From Streptomonospora mangrovi (lineage in GTDB: Bacteria > Actinomycetota > Actinomycetes > Streptosporangiales > Streptosporangiaceae), in NCBI RefSeq assembly GCF_027604915.1, contig NZ_JAJAQC010000050.1, positions 1 to 58,909 of the forward strand: a stretch of 58,909 bases of DNA. The letters are read 5' to 3'. Below, in pieces: positions 1 through 10,866 of this stretch (position 1 is the first letter of the stretch; every line of letters begins with the position of its first letter). The position numbers and the translations under genes were made by a program. The notes under the pieces were generated by a model. It searched no databases, was not told where the DNA came from, and worked only from the letters and a program-made list of their open reading frames with translations.

Positions 1-100
1 CCGGTTCGCCCGGGGGCGGGGCCGCCGCCGTTGGTGTGTGCTCGGTGTGCTTCGTGTGCTTGCGAGGTGCCCCCCGCAGGGAGCGCCCCGCCGCCCCGGA

Positions 101-844
101 TCAGGTGGCGGTGCTGAAGGTGTCGCGCTCGTAGGGGCCGTCCCACTCCTGGGGCAGCGGGGCGGCCTTGGGCGCCACGCGCTCGACCACCTCGTTGAGC
201 ACCCGGCGCACGTAGGGCTCGCCCACCCACAGGTGCTTGGCGCCCTCCACTCCGATGACCTCGGCCTGGGGCACGCGCGCGAAGCGCCGCCGGGCCTCGT
301 CGGGGCGCAGGTAGTCGTCGAACTCCGGCACCAGCGCCACCAGGGGCTTGCCCGACTCCGCCCAGGTGTCCAGGTCGGCGTCGGTGGCGCGGTGCAGCGG
401 CGGCGACAGCAGGATCGCGCCCGCGACCTCGGGGTCGCACCCCCACTTCAGCGCCAACTCGGTGCCGAAGGACCAGCCCAGCAGCCACGGCGCGGGCAGC
501 CCCTCGAACTCGGCGAACTCGATGGCGGCCGCCACGTCGAGGCGCTCGGTCTCGCCCTCGCCGAACTCGCCCTCGCTGGTGCCCTGGCGCGAGGACGTGC
601 CCCGGGTGTTGAAGCGCAGCACCGCCACGTCGGCCAGCGCGGGCAGCCGGAACGCCGCCTTGCGCAGCACATGGCTGTCCATCATCCCCTCGGCCGTGGG
701 CAGCGGGTGCAGGCACACCAGCGTGGCGACCGGATCGCGGTCCTGCGGCAGGGCGAGTTCGCCCACCAGGCGCAGGTCGTCGGCGGTGTGCAGGGTGACG
801 GGGCGGCGCTCGGCGGGCAGCACCGTGGTGGCGCGGATCTGCAT
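101..844 (-). CDS. alpha/beta hydrolase
   Basis: Predicted cytosolic serine hydrolase of 247 residues. The nucleophile elbow G-W-S-F-G puts the catalytic Ser near residue 125. The likely acid is an Asp in the VPEFDDY segment (about 176-177) and the His is in GAKHLW (about 204), which is the normal order of an alpha/beta-hydrolase triad. The HP motif after the first strand (CLHPLP) fits an oxyanion-hole loop. The frame is open further upstream, but that extension is low-complexity Ala/Pro and looks non-coding, so I place the start at the ATG of MQIRATT. The fold call is firm. The substrate is unknown and the neighbours give no clue. Confidence 0.85.
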   Translation of the reverse strand: MQIRATTVLPAERRPVTLHTADDLRLVGELALPQDRDPVATLVCLHPLPTAEGMMDSHVLRKAAFRLPALADVAVLRFNTRGTSSRQGTSEGEFGEGETERLDVAAAIEFAEFEGLPAPWLLGWSFGTELALKWGCDPEVAGAILLSPPLHRATDADLDTWAESGKPLVALVPEFDDYLRPDEARRRFARVPQAEVIGVEGAKHLWVGEPYVRRVLNEVVERVAPKAAPLPQEWDGPYERDTFSTAT

Positions 845-954
845 GGCTCCTCGGTTCGGGTGGAGGTGCGGGCCAACAAGAGCGGGGCGGGCGGCGGAGG
901 GCGGCGCGGGCGCGGCGGCGGGGCCGGCGGCCCGCGCGTCGGTGGCCGGCGCGG

Positions 955-1281
955 TCAGCGCCGGGGGTGGCGCACGCCCCGGTGGGTGCGCCGCTCCCAG
1001 CACGAGGAGTGCCAGTGGCGGCGGTCCTCACCGTCGCCGAAGGGCCGCCAGGCCACGACGTGCGGCATGCCCGGGGGGATCTCCTGGTGGCAGCCGGGGC
1101 AGCGGTAGGACTTGGCGGCGGCCGCGCCGGTGATGCGGCGGATGACCCACTCGCCGTCGGGGCCGGACTCGCGGGCCTGGCCGCCCGTGACGCGCAGGAA
1201 CAGGGCGTCGTCGTCACCGGACGGGCGGCCGCCCCCCTTGCGGAGGGCGCCGCGGCGGGAGGTGTTGCGGCGCGGACTCAC
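955..1281 (-). CDS. small actinobacterial protein with CPGC zinc-ribbon-like motif
   Basis: Basic protein of 108 residues. A CPGC pair near residue 60 is followed by His residues and a second HWHSSCW cluster, which suggests a metal-binding knuckle. The N-terminus and C-terminus are Arg-rich, which suggests nucleic-acid contact. Similar short proteins are often annotated only as 'ATP/GTP-binding' in Streptomyces, and no nucleotide-binding motif is visible here. It starts at a GTG. A GGAGG lies too close to this start for normal spacing, while TACCCT on the minus strand (1288-1293) sits at the right distance to give a leaderless or near-leaderless transcript. Function unknown. Confidence 0.7.
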   Translation of the reverse strand: MSPRRNTSRRGALRKGGGRPSGDDDALFLRVTGGQARESGPDGEWVIRRITGAAAAKSYRCPGCHQEIPPGMPHVVAWRPFGDGEDRRHWHSSCWERRTHRGVRHPRR

Positions 1282-1388
1282 CCCTCCAGGGTAGGGGCGC
1301 CCCCGGCGGCGCCGGGCAACGGCCCGCCCGGCGGCGCGACGTCACCGCGCGCCGCCGCGGCGGGGCCGGAGGCCGGGCCGACGGCGGG

Positions 1389-2579
1389 TCAGCGCAGGGT
1401 GTCGCGGCCCTCGCGCATGAGGTCGGCCAGCAGCGGCGCCCACTGGATCGACGCCAGGTGGGCGTTGGCCATGCCGCCCAGCACACCGGTGACCCAGCCG
1501 ACCCCGCGCTCGTCCAGCAGTTCGATCGGCCCCTTGGGGTAGCCGCAGCCGAACCGCATGGCGGTGTCGACGTCCTGGGCGGTGGCGTAGCCGTCGCCGA
1601 CCATCCGCAGGGCGTCGTCGATGTGGGGGGCCAGCAGCAGGCCGGCGAGGTCGAACCCGTGGGCGCCCGAGCGCACCCGCTCGGCGAGGACGCCGGTGGG
1701 AGGTTCCTCGGCGGGGTTGTCGGCGGCGTTGTGGTCGTAGAACCCGCGCCCGGTCTTGCGGCCCAGCCGGCCGGCGGCGACCATGCGCCGCAGCAGGGGC
1801 GCCGCGACGAACCGGGGCGAGCGGAACTCCGCCCACAGCACGTCCATGACCGCCAGGCAGACGTCCAGGCCGACCAGGTCGGCCAGGGTCAGCGGCCCCA
1901 TGGGCAGGCCGGCGTCCTTGGTGATGGCGGTGTCGATCTCCTCGCGCGAGGCCAGGCGGCGCTCGTAGACGCTGATCGCGTCGTTGATGTAGGGCACCAG
2001 CAGCGCGTTGGCGACGAACCCGGCGCGGTCGCCGACCACCACGGGGGTCTTGCCGATGCGCTTGGCGACCTCGGCGGTGATCTCGACGGTGGCGGGGGCG
2101 GTGGAGACGGTGCCGACCACCTCGGTCAGCTTCATCACCGGCGCGGGGTTGAAGAAGTGCAGGCCCACGACCTTGTCGGGGCGCCCGGTCAGCGCGGCGA
2201 TCTCGGTGACCGACAGCGAGGAGGTGTTGGTGGCCAGGATGGTGCCCGGCGGGCAGATGCGGTCGAGGTCGGCGAACACGTCGCGCTTGAGGTCCATGCG
2301 CTCGGGCACGGCCTCCACCGCGAAGTCGGCGTCGGCCAGGTCCGCGCGGTCGGTGCTGAAGGCGATGCGGCCGAGGATGGTGCGCTCCTCCTCGGCGGTG
2401 AGCTTGCCCTTGGCGACGGCCTTGGCCAGCGAGCGCTCGACGTGGGCGCGGCCGCGCTCCAGCGCCGCGCCGTCGATCTCGACCCCTGTCACGTGGAACC
2501 CGGCGCGGGCGAACACCTCGGCGATACCGGCGCCCATGGTGCCCAGCCCGACCACACCGACCTTGTCGAATTCCTGCAT
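1389..2579 (-). CDS. 3-hydroxyacyl-CoA / 3-hydroxybutyryl-CoA dehydrogenase
   Basis: NAD(P)-dependent oxidation of 3-hydroxyacyl-CoA in fatty-acid or butanoate metabolism. The N-terminal Rossmann fold opens with GLGTMGAGI. The substrate-side motif HFFNPAPVMKLTEVV is intact, as is the conserved NTSSL stretch. Residues about 185-285 are the first 3HCDH C-terminal domain, and a second, shorter copy follows (about 310-390, around CGYPKGPIELLD), giving 396 residues, as in many actinobacterial homologs. I start at the ATG of MQEFDKV; a GTG three codons upstream is an alternative. It runs in the same direction as the zinc-ribbon-like gene. Confidence 0.9.
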   Translation of the reverse strand: MQEFDKVGVVGLGTMGAGIAEVFARAGFHVTGVEIDGAALERGRAHVERSLAKAVAKGKLTAEEERTILGRIAFSTDRADLADADFAVEAVPERMDLKRDVFADLDRICPPGTILATNTSSLSVTEIAALTGRPDKVVGLHFFNPAPVMKLTEVVGTVSTAPATVEITAEVAKRIGKTPVVVGDRAGFVANALLVPYINDAISVYERRLASREEIDTAITKDAGLPMGPLTLADLVGLDVCLAVMDVLWAEFRSPRFVAAPLLRRMVAAGRLGRKTGRGFYDHNAADNPAEEPPTGVLAERVRSGAHGFDLAGLLLAPHIDDALRMVGDGYATAQDVDTAMRFGCGYPKGPIELLDERGVGWVTGVLGGMANAHLASIQWAPLLADLMREGRDTLR

Positions 2580-2730
2580 GGGGTTCACTTTACGCGCTGG
2601 TAGCCCGGGGCGCGGGCGGCAGGGGCGCCGTGGGCGGGCCGGGGTGCGGGGGCGGAGACGGCGGCGGGGGCCGGCGGTGCCGGCCCCCGCACCTGTGGCG
2701 GCCGCGGCGCGCGGGCGCCGCGGCCGGCTG

Positions 2731-3117
2731 TCAGCAGTCGACGAGTTCGGGGGTCTGGTTGAGCACCTGGGCTCTGGGGGTGACGAAGTCGGTGTAGGCG
2801 GAGTCGGCCTCGGGCCGGAACAGGGCCACCCGGTGGCAGTTCTGGAAGGCCAGGCGCATGCCGAAGTGGCGCTCGACGGCGCCGCGCATGGCGTCGCTCG
2901 CCAGCAGGCGCAGGAGCTGGCCGCGCTCGGCCTCGCCGGGCGGCGGAACCTCGTTGGCCTCGTAGCCGGCCTCGGCGGTCGCGGCGCGCTCGGCCAGACC
3001 GCTGACCAAACTCCAGGCGTACGGCAGTGACTCCTGGATGCAGGCGATGAAGTCGGCGTCGCCGACCGGGCCGCGCCTCGCCTTGCTCAGGAGTTCCGGT
3101 GAAACCGTAAGCGACAT
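2731..3117 (-). CDS. SCO5389-family protein of unknown function
   Basis: Protein of 128 residues matching the conserved actinobacterial SCO5389 family (opening MSLTVSPELLSKARRGPV, ending with a Cys). It is soluble, mostly helical and without a signal peptide. It is divergent from nucS, and the same pairing is found in Streptomyces (SCO5388/SCO5389), so this is an old synteny. A Fur-family-like palindrome lies in the shared upstream region. The family call rests on recognition of the N-terminus and the context. The function is not known. Confidence 0.75.
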   Translation of the reverse strand: MSLTVSPELLSKARRGPVGDADFIACIQESLPYAWSLVSGLAERAATAEAGYEANEVPPPGEAERGQLLRLLASDAMRGAVERHFGMRLAFQNCHRVALFRPEADSAYTDFVTPRAQVLNQTPELVDC

Positions 3118-3273
3118 TGGATGTCCCTATCTTGTCTGTGGCAGACCGCCGCGCGGACCCCTCCCTGACCGGCGCAAACCGATCGGATCCGCGCACCTTC
3201 CTGCGACGTTAGCCCCCGCACGCAGAGACGTCACGGGACGTCAAGGCCATACCTGACTAGCCTCGACGCCATA

Positions 3274-3294
3274 TGAAAATAGTTATCGTTTTCA
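3274..3294. promoter_or_regulatory. candidate Fur-family (Zur/Fur) operator
   Basis: The inverted repeat TGAAAA-N9-TTTTCA can also be read as two overlapping 15-mers, each with 11 of 15 matches to the actinobacterial Zur consensus TGAAAATGATTTTCA. It is conspicuously AT-rich for this genome. It lies between two divergent genes, 113 nt before nucS and 157 nt before the SCO5389-family gene. Which gene it would control, and whether Zur or another Fur paralog binds, cannot be decided from sequence. Confidence 0.4.
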
Positions 3295-3392
3295 TCCGGC
3301 GCCACCGGAACCGCTGGAACGCCCGCCACACAAGGCGTGAGGCGCACCACACCCCTGCGGCCAACGCCCCCCGCGCGGTCCCCCGGCGCGGC

Positions 3393-3398
3393 TAGGAT
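3393..3398 (+). promoter_or_regulatory. -10 element of a probable leaderless nucS promoter
   Basis: TAGGAT stands 8 nt before the nucS GTG. There is no Shine-Dalgarno sequence between them. This is the usual arrangement of a leaderless actinobacterial transcript starting at or next to the initiation codon. No convincing -35 is visible. Confidence 0.5.
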
Positions 3399-3406
3399 CG
3401 TGCAGC

Positions 3407-4084
3407 GTGAGACTCGTGATCGCCCGGTGCAGCGTCGACTACGTCGGCCGCCTCACCGCCCACCTGCCCATGGCCCCCCGGCTGATCCTCTTCAAGGCCG
3501 ACGGCTCGGTCTCGGTGCACGCCGACGACCGCGCCTTCAAGCCGCTGAACTGGATGAACCCCCCGTGCACGGTGCGCGAGTCCGCCGACGACGACGGCAC
3601 CCAGATTTGGACCGTCACCCACGGCAAGTCCGGCGAGAAGCTGGTGCTGCGCATCGAGGAGGTCAGCCACGACAGCTCCCACGAGCTGGGCGTGGACCCC
3701 GGCCTCCAGAAGGACGGCGTGGAGGCCCACCTCCAGGAGCTGCTGGCCGAGCACATCACCACCCTGGGCGAGGGCTACACCCTGATCCGGCGGGAGTACC
3801 CCACCGCCATCGGCCCGGTCGACATCCTCTGCCGCGACGGCTCGGGCGCCACCGTGGCCGTGGAGCTGAAGCGGCGCGGCGACATCGACGGCGTGGAGCA
3901 GCTCACCCGCTACCTGGAACTCCTCAACCGCGACCCCGCGCTCACCCCGGTGCGCGGCATCTTCGCGGCCCAGGAGATCAAGCCGCAGGCGCGCGTGCTG
4001 GCCACCGACCGCGGGATCGGCTGCGTCACCCTCGACTACGACGCCCTGCGCGGCATCGAGCCCGACACCCCGCGCCTGTTCTAG
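3407..4084 (+). CDS. nucS: endonuclease NucS (mismatch-specific)
   Basis: NucS/EndoMS carries out MutS/MutL-independent mismatch repair in Actinobacteria by cutting both strands at mismatches, with help from the sliding clamp. The protein has 225 residues, the normal length. The N-terminal beta-rich DNA-binding half opens [14 protein letters not shown]. The C-terminal nuclease core shows PVDILCR (Asp near 139), VAVELKRR (Glu 153, Lys 155) and QLTRYLELL, matching the D-ExK-Q-Y catalytic signature. The start is the GTG at 3407, apparently leaderless. It lies divergent from the SCO5389-family gene, the conserved actinobacterial arrangement. Confidence 0.95.
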   Translation: MRLVIARCSVDYVGRLTAHLPMAPRLILFKADGSVSVHADDRAFKPLNWMNPPCTVRESADDDGTQIWTVTHGKSGEKLVLRIEEVSHDSSHELGVDPGLQKDGVEAHLQELLAEHITTLGEGYTLIRREYPTAIGPVDILCRDGSGATVAVELKRRGDIDGVEQLTRYLELLNRDPALTPVRGIFAAQEIKPQARVLATDRGIGCVTLDYDALRGIEPDTPRLF

Positions 4085-4427
4085 CCCCGGGCCTCTTGGC
4101 ACAGCCCGCCACCCCGGCCGCAGCCGGTCCACCGGGCCGCTCCGCCCTGCCCGGACCCGCCCACCGCTGACCGGCTCTGACCAGCCCGTCGAGCCCGCCG
4201 GTCCGGCCCAGGCGCCCCGGAGTCCTCGCGCGTCCGCCACCCCGATCCGGGAACCGTTCATCACACCACACAACTCCGACATCACGGAAGGTGTGTGGCT
4301 GAATGTGGCAAGTATGCGCGTATCGTCTTGCTGTCGCGCGACCCCGGTGACAGGCTCGCGATACCTCGCACCAGTTGCGCCCGCCCGGTCACCCCGGGTA
4401 GACGGGCGCGCCCACAGGAGGACTCAA
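4085..4427. other. intergenic region between nucS and the M28 peptidase
   Basis: No convincing gene. A 7-bp inverted repeat CCACACA/TGTGTGG with a loop of about 20 nt lies near 4264-4298 and could be a weak regulatory site or leader hairpin. The last 15 nt carry the peptidase ribosome binding site (GGAGGA at about 4417-4422). Confidence 0.4.
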
Positions 4428-5996
4428 GTGCCCACCCGTGAACCTGGACCATCCCCCCGGCCGCTCCGCCGCGGCCGGCGCCCCGCCGAGCCCGGGCGCG
4501 CCTCCGGCGGACCGGGCCGCGGCGGTGCCGTGCGCCTGATCGGCGCCGGATCCGCCGTCGTCCTCGCCTTCGGCCTCGGCCTGGCGCCCGGCACGGCCCA
4601 CGCCGACGACGCCGTGCTGCCGACCCTGGTCACCCCCGGCGGCATCCGCGAGCACCTGGAGAACCTCTCCACGATCGCCGAGTACAACGGCGGCAACCGG
4701 GCCACCAGCACCCCCGGCTACGACGTCGCCGCCGACTACGTGGTCGACCAGCTCAAGCGCGCCGGGTACAAGCCGCGCCGCGTCGACTACGACTACGAGC
4801 TGTGGGTGGAGAACTCCGACCCCGTCCTGGCCCAGACCGCGCCCGAGCCGCGCGAGTTCGCCTACCCCGACGAGTTCGCGACCATGAACTACTCCGGGGC
4901 CGGCGACGTCACCGCGCCGGGCGTGGCGGTCAACACCGGCAGCGCCGAGAGCGGCTGCGCCCCCGCCGACTTCGCCGACTTCCCCCAGGGCGCCATCGCG
5001 CTCATCATGCGCGGCACCTGCACCTTCCAGCAGAAGGCGCAGAACGCCGCCGACGCCGGCGCGGCCGGCGCCGTGGTCATCAACAACGTCGAGGGCCCGA
5101 TCAACGGCACCGTCGGCGAGACCTCCACCATCCCGGTCGTGGGCGCCACGGCCGCCGCCGGCGAGGCGCTGCTGGCGGCCGGCGAGGGCCTGGAGCTGCA
5201 CCTGGCCGTGGACTCCCAGGTGCGCCAGGAGTCCTCCTACAACATCGTCGCCGACAGCCGCCAGGGCCGCGCCGACAACGTGGTCATGGTCGGCGCCCAC
5301 CTCGACAGCGTCCCCGAGGGCGCGGGCATGAACGACAACGGCAGCGGCGTGGCCACCGTCCTGGAGACCGCCCAGCAGTTCGCCAAGCTGGACGACCCGG
5401 CCAACCGCGTGCGGTTCGCGTTCTGGGGCACCGAGGAGGAGGGCCTGATCGGCTCCACCCGCTACGTCGAGGGCCTCACCGAGCGCCAGCGCGAGCGGAT
5501 CGCGCTCTACCTGAACTTCGACATGCTGGGCTCGCCCAACTACGGCCGGTTCGTCTACGACGGCCGCGGCGAACTGGACGACTCCCTGCCGCCGCCCTCG
5601 GGCTCGGGCGCCATCCAGAAGACGTTCGAGGACTACTTCAGCGAGCGCGGCCTGGTCACCGAGCCGACGCCGTTCAACGGCCGCTCCGACTACAGCGCCT
5701 TCATGGAGGCGGGGATCCCCTCGGGCGGCCTGTTCAGCGGCGGCGACGGCACCAAGACCGAGCAGCAGGTGGAGTACTACGGCGGCACGGCCGGGGTGGA
5801 CTTCGACCCCAACTACCACACCGCCCAGGACGACCTCGACAACGTCAACATGGAGGCCGTGGACCAGCTCTCCGACGGCGTGGCCTACGCCGTGGAGACC
5901 TACGCCCACAGCACCCTGCCGGTCAACGGGGTGGCCCGCACCTACCAGGACCAGGAGTTCGACCCGGCCCGCAAGGGCGACCTCTGGCTGCGGTAA
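4428..5996 (+). CDS. secreted M28 family zinc aminopeptidase with PA domain
   Basis: Predicted exported metallopeptidase of 522 residues. The start is the GTG 5 nt after GGAGGA. The N-terminal region is long, Arg/Pro-rich and possibly Tat-like, followed by a hydrophobic stretch and an A-H-A cleavage site near residue 61. A PA (protease-associated) insert follows (about 125-260; CTFQQKAQNA and AGAAGAVVINN). The M28 core has the zinc-ligand order HLDS, then MNDNGSG, WGTEEEG, FDMLGSPN and NYHTAQDD. Family knowledge: Streptomyces aminopeptidases of this type remove hydrophobic N-terminal residues from peptides. A strong hairpin lies just downstream. Confidence 0.92.
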   Translation: MPTREPGPSPRPLRRGRRPAEPGRASGGPGRGGAVRLIGAGSAVVLAFGLGLAPGTAHADDAVLPTLVTPGGIREHLENLSTIAEYNGGNRATSTPGYDVAADYVVDQLKRAGYKPRRVDYDYELWVENSDPVLAQTAPEPREFAYPDEFATMNYSGAGDVTAPGVAVNTGSAESGCAPADFADFPQGAIALIMRGTCTFQQKAQNAADAGAAGAVVINNVEGPINGTVGETSTIPVVGATAAAGEALLAAGEGLELHLAVDSQVRQESSYNIVADSRQGRADNVVMVGAHLDSVPEGAGMNDNGSGVATVLETAQQFAKLDDPANRVRFAFWGTEEEGLIGSTRYVEGLTERQRERIALYLNFDMLGSPNYGRFVYDGRGELDDSLPPPSGSGAIQKTFEDYFSERGLVTEPTPFNGRSDYSAFMEAGIPSGGLFSGGDGTKTEQQVEYYGGTAGVDFDPNYHTAQDDLDNVNMEAVDQLSDGVAYAVETYAHSTLPVNGVARTYQDQEFDPARKGDLWLR

Positions 5997-6013
5997 CCGT
6001 CCTACCGCAGACG

Positions 6014-6054
6014 GCGCCCGTGGACGAGGCGATGCGCTCCTCGTCCACGGGCGC
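6014..6054 (+). terminator. hairpin terminator after the M28 peptidase
   Basis: A perfect 15-bp stem (6014-6028 with 6040-6054) and an 11-nt loop start 18 nt after the stop codon. There is no U-tract, as is usual for actinobacterial terminators. Confidence 0.8.
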
Positions 6055-6277
6055 TCCGTGTGACCGGCCCCCCGGATACCGTGCGGCAACCGAGGCGACC
6101 GGCCGGGGTGCCGCGCGCCGCGAAAGCTCCCCCCGACCAGGGTGGATGGCCCGGCCCCCCGACCCCGGCCATCCACCCCAGCGGTCGCGGCGCGCCGCTC
6201 GCGCCGGCGCGCGCTGGTCGGTCGAATGGCCCCCGCTGTCCACACCCGAACAGCACCGCGCGCCCCGGCGTCAAGGC

Positions 6278-6294
6278 AACTACTCTGAGTAGTT
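6278..6294. promoter_or_regulatory. 17-bp perfect palindrome, candidate repressor operator
   Basis: AACTACTCTGAGTAGTT consists of two perfect 8-bp arms around one central base. It lies 107 nt before the adenosyltransferase start, in an otherwise gene-free stretch (6055-6400). Its size and symmetry fit a dimeric transcription factor such as a PadR- or GntR-like protein. The binding protein is unknown. Confidence 0.5.
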
Positions 6295-6400
6295 CACCCA
6301 CTCCATAAGGTATCAGCACCGCGTCAGGGCCACACCCTTCGATGCCGAACGGTTATCCGCGCGGGGCGCGCCCCGCCGCCCCCGGCCTAGAGTGGGCGGC

Positions 6401-7009
6401 ATGACCAACCGGGACTCCGACACCCCCGTCGTGCTCTCCAGGATCTACACCCGCGTCGGCGACGACGGCACCACCGCCCTGGGCGACATGAGCCGCACCC
6501 GCAAGACCGACACCCGCCTGGCCGCCTACGCCGACGTCGAGGAGGCCAACGCCGCCATCGGCACCGCGCTCGCTCTGGGCCGCGACATCCCCGACCACGT
6601 CCGCGCGGTCCTGGGCCGCGTGCAGAACGAACTGTTCGACCTCGGGGCCGACCTGTCGCGGCCCGTGGCGCCGGCCGAGGAGGCGGCGGAGTACCCGCCG
6701 CTGCGGGTGGAGGCGGCCTACATCGAGCGCCTGGAGGCCGACTGCGACCGCTACAACGCCGACCTGCCGACCCTGCGCAGCTTCCTGCTGCCCGGCGGCA
6801 CGCCGGCGGTGGCCCTCATGCACACCGCCCGGGTGGTCACCCGCCGCGCCGAACGGGCCGCCTGGGCGGCGGTCGAGGAGCACGGCGACACGGTCAACCC
6901 GCTGACCGCCCGCTACCTCAACCGGCTCTCCGACCTGCTGTTCGTCCTGTGCCGGGTGCTGGCCCCGGCCGGGACCGAGGTGCTGTGGAAGCCGGGCGGC
7001 GAGCGCTGA
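6401..7009 (+). CDS. cob(I)yrinic acid a,c-diamide / cobalamin adenosyltransferase (PduO type)
   Basis: Transfers the adenosyl group of ATP to Co(I) corrinoid to make adenosylcobalamin. Diagnostic PduO-family motifs are present: the N-terminal ATP loop RVGDDGTTALGD, the helix motif RVVTRRAER, and LNRLSDLLFVLCR near the C-terminus. The protein has 202 residues, the normal length. The start chosen is the ATG of MTNRDSD; two upstream codons are in frame but have no better ribosome site. A TAG-containing -10-like hexamer close upstream could give a short leader. No B12 riboswitch is visible. Converges on the thiamine-binding gene across a hairpin. Confidence 0.9.
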   Translation: MTNRDSDTPVVLSRIYTRVGDDGTTALGDMSRTRKTDTRLAAYADVEEANAAIGTALALGRDIPDHVRAVLGRVQNELFDLGADLSRPVAPAEEAAEYPPLRVEAAYIERLEADCDRYNADLPTLRSFLLPGGTPAVALMHTARVVTRRAERAAWAAVEEHGDTVNPLTARYLNRLSDLLFVLCRVLAPAGTEVLWKPGGER

Positions 7010-7059
7010 GCACTCCCCCGCCGGGCGGCGGCGCGCGGCCGGACCCGCCCGGCGGACCG

Positions 7060-7090
7060 GCGCGGTCGGTGCCGGTGGCGCCGACCGCGC
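7060..7090. terminator. bidirectional hairpin between convergent genes
   Basis: GCGCGGTCGG pairs with CCGACCGCGC (10 bp) across an 11-nt loop, in the 89-nt gap between two convergent stop codons. Confidence 0.7.
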
Positions 7091-7098
7091 GGCCGGGG

Positions 7099-7401
7099 CT
7101 AGCCCGCGCCCTCGGCGAGTTCGCGCTCGACCGCCTCGACCTTGCTGGTCAGGCCGTCGGTGACCCCTTCGCGGATGTCGGCCTTGAGCACCAGGCTGAC
7201 CCGCGAGGAGCCCTCGCCGGCGGCGGCCACCGCCCGCTTGACGACGTCCATGACCTCGTCCCACTCGCCCTCGACGCTGGTGAACATCGCGTCGGTGCGG
7301 TTGGGCAGGCCGCTCTCGCGCACCACGCGCACGGCGCGCGCCACCGCCGGGGCGACCGAGTCGCCGGTACCCATCGGACTCACTGAGAATGCCACGATCA
7401 T
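7099..7401 (-). CDS. MTH1187 family thiamine-binding protein
   Basis: Small cytosolic protein of 100 residues of the MTH1187/YkoF-like (UPF0045) family. Characterised members bind thiamine or related molecules as ferredoxin-fold oligomers. The typical opening MIVAFSVSPMGTG is present, as is the central NRTDAMFTSVEGEWDEVMDVVKRA segment. There is no signal peptide or membrane segment. The gene stands alone; the converging adenosyltransferase and the upstream atp operon suggest no particular pathway. Confidence 0.85.
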   Translation of the reverse strand: MIVAFSVSPMGTGDSVAPAVARAVRVVRESGLPNRTDAMFTSVEGEWDEVMDVVKRAVAAAGEGSSRVSLVLKADIREGVTDGLTSKVEAVERELAEGAG

Positions 7402-7492
7402 GGAGCCAGCCTAGGCCGCGGCCGCCGCGCTGTCGCGTACGGATGCCCGGCGGGGCGGCCCGGTGCGGCGGGGGGCGGCGAGCGGCGGGGCG

Positions 7493-7978
7493 CTAGGACT
7501 GCCAGATGGTCCCCGGCGGCATCGACTCCAGCCACGACAGGAACCCGGTGAGCGCGCCCTCGGTCATCGCCAGCTCATAGACCGGCTCGGTGGGGTCGGA
7601 GCCGTCGGCGGCCTGCCAGCCGACCGCCACGACCACCAGGTCCATGGTCAGCTCGGTCAGGTCGGCCGGGGTGGGGGTGCGGCGGGCCATAACGACGAGG
7701 CCGCGGCGCGACAGTTCGACTGTCGGCCGCGGCCACAGGGAGAAGATCCGGTACCAGCGCAGCTCCTGGCTGCCGTAGCGCCCGAACCCCATGCGCCAGG
7801 GGGTCGGGCGGGGTCCCGCCCCCACACGCAGGTAGCACTCGACCCCGCCGCCGCCCCGCTCCAGGACGAACCGCCGCCCGGTGACGGCCAGCAGGCCCAG
7901 CAGCGTCAGCACCAGGAGCGCGATGAAGACCCATTCGGCGACGAGGAACCACGCCTGCCCGAGTATCCGCTCCTGCAC
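7493..7978 (-). CDS. DUF2550 membrane-anchored protein
   Basis: Protein of 161 residues with one N-terminal membrane helix (about 13-35) and a soluble C-terminal domain containing the family's GFGRYGSQELRWYRIFSLWPRP stretch (given here only as a landmark around residues 64-85). DUF2550 genes lie directly downstream of atpC in many Actinobacteria, as here (28-nt gap), so it is probably co-transcribed with the ATP synthase. Function unknown. Confidence 0.85.
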   Translation of the reverse strand: MQERILGQAWFLVAEWVFIALLVLTLLGLLAVTGRRFVLERGGGGVECYLRVGAGPRPTPWRMGFGRYGSQELRWYRIFSLWPRPTVELSRRGLVVMARRTPTPADLTELTMDLVVVAVGWQAADGSDPTEPVYELAMTEGALTGFLSWLESMPPGTIWQS

Positions 7979-8006
7979 TGACGCCTCTCCTTGCTCGGCC
8001 CGCCGC

Positions 8007-10863
<2,857 letters not shown>

Positions 10864-10866
10864 GGG

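Noticed and set aside
4340-4405. SigB-type promoter before the M28 peptidase (CCCCGGGTAG)
   Set aside because: The nearest GTT lies 18 nt away, outside the allowed spacing.
5923-6319. Frames around 6,000-6,300 as small genes
   Set aside because: They run through the terminator hairpin and the 17-bp palindrome and are Arg/Pro/Gly-rich on both strands.
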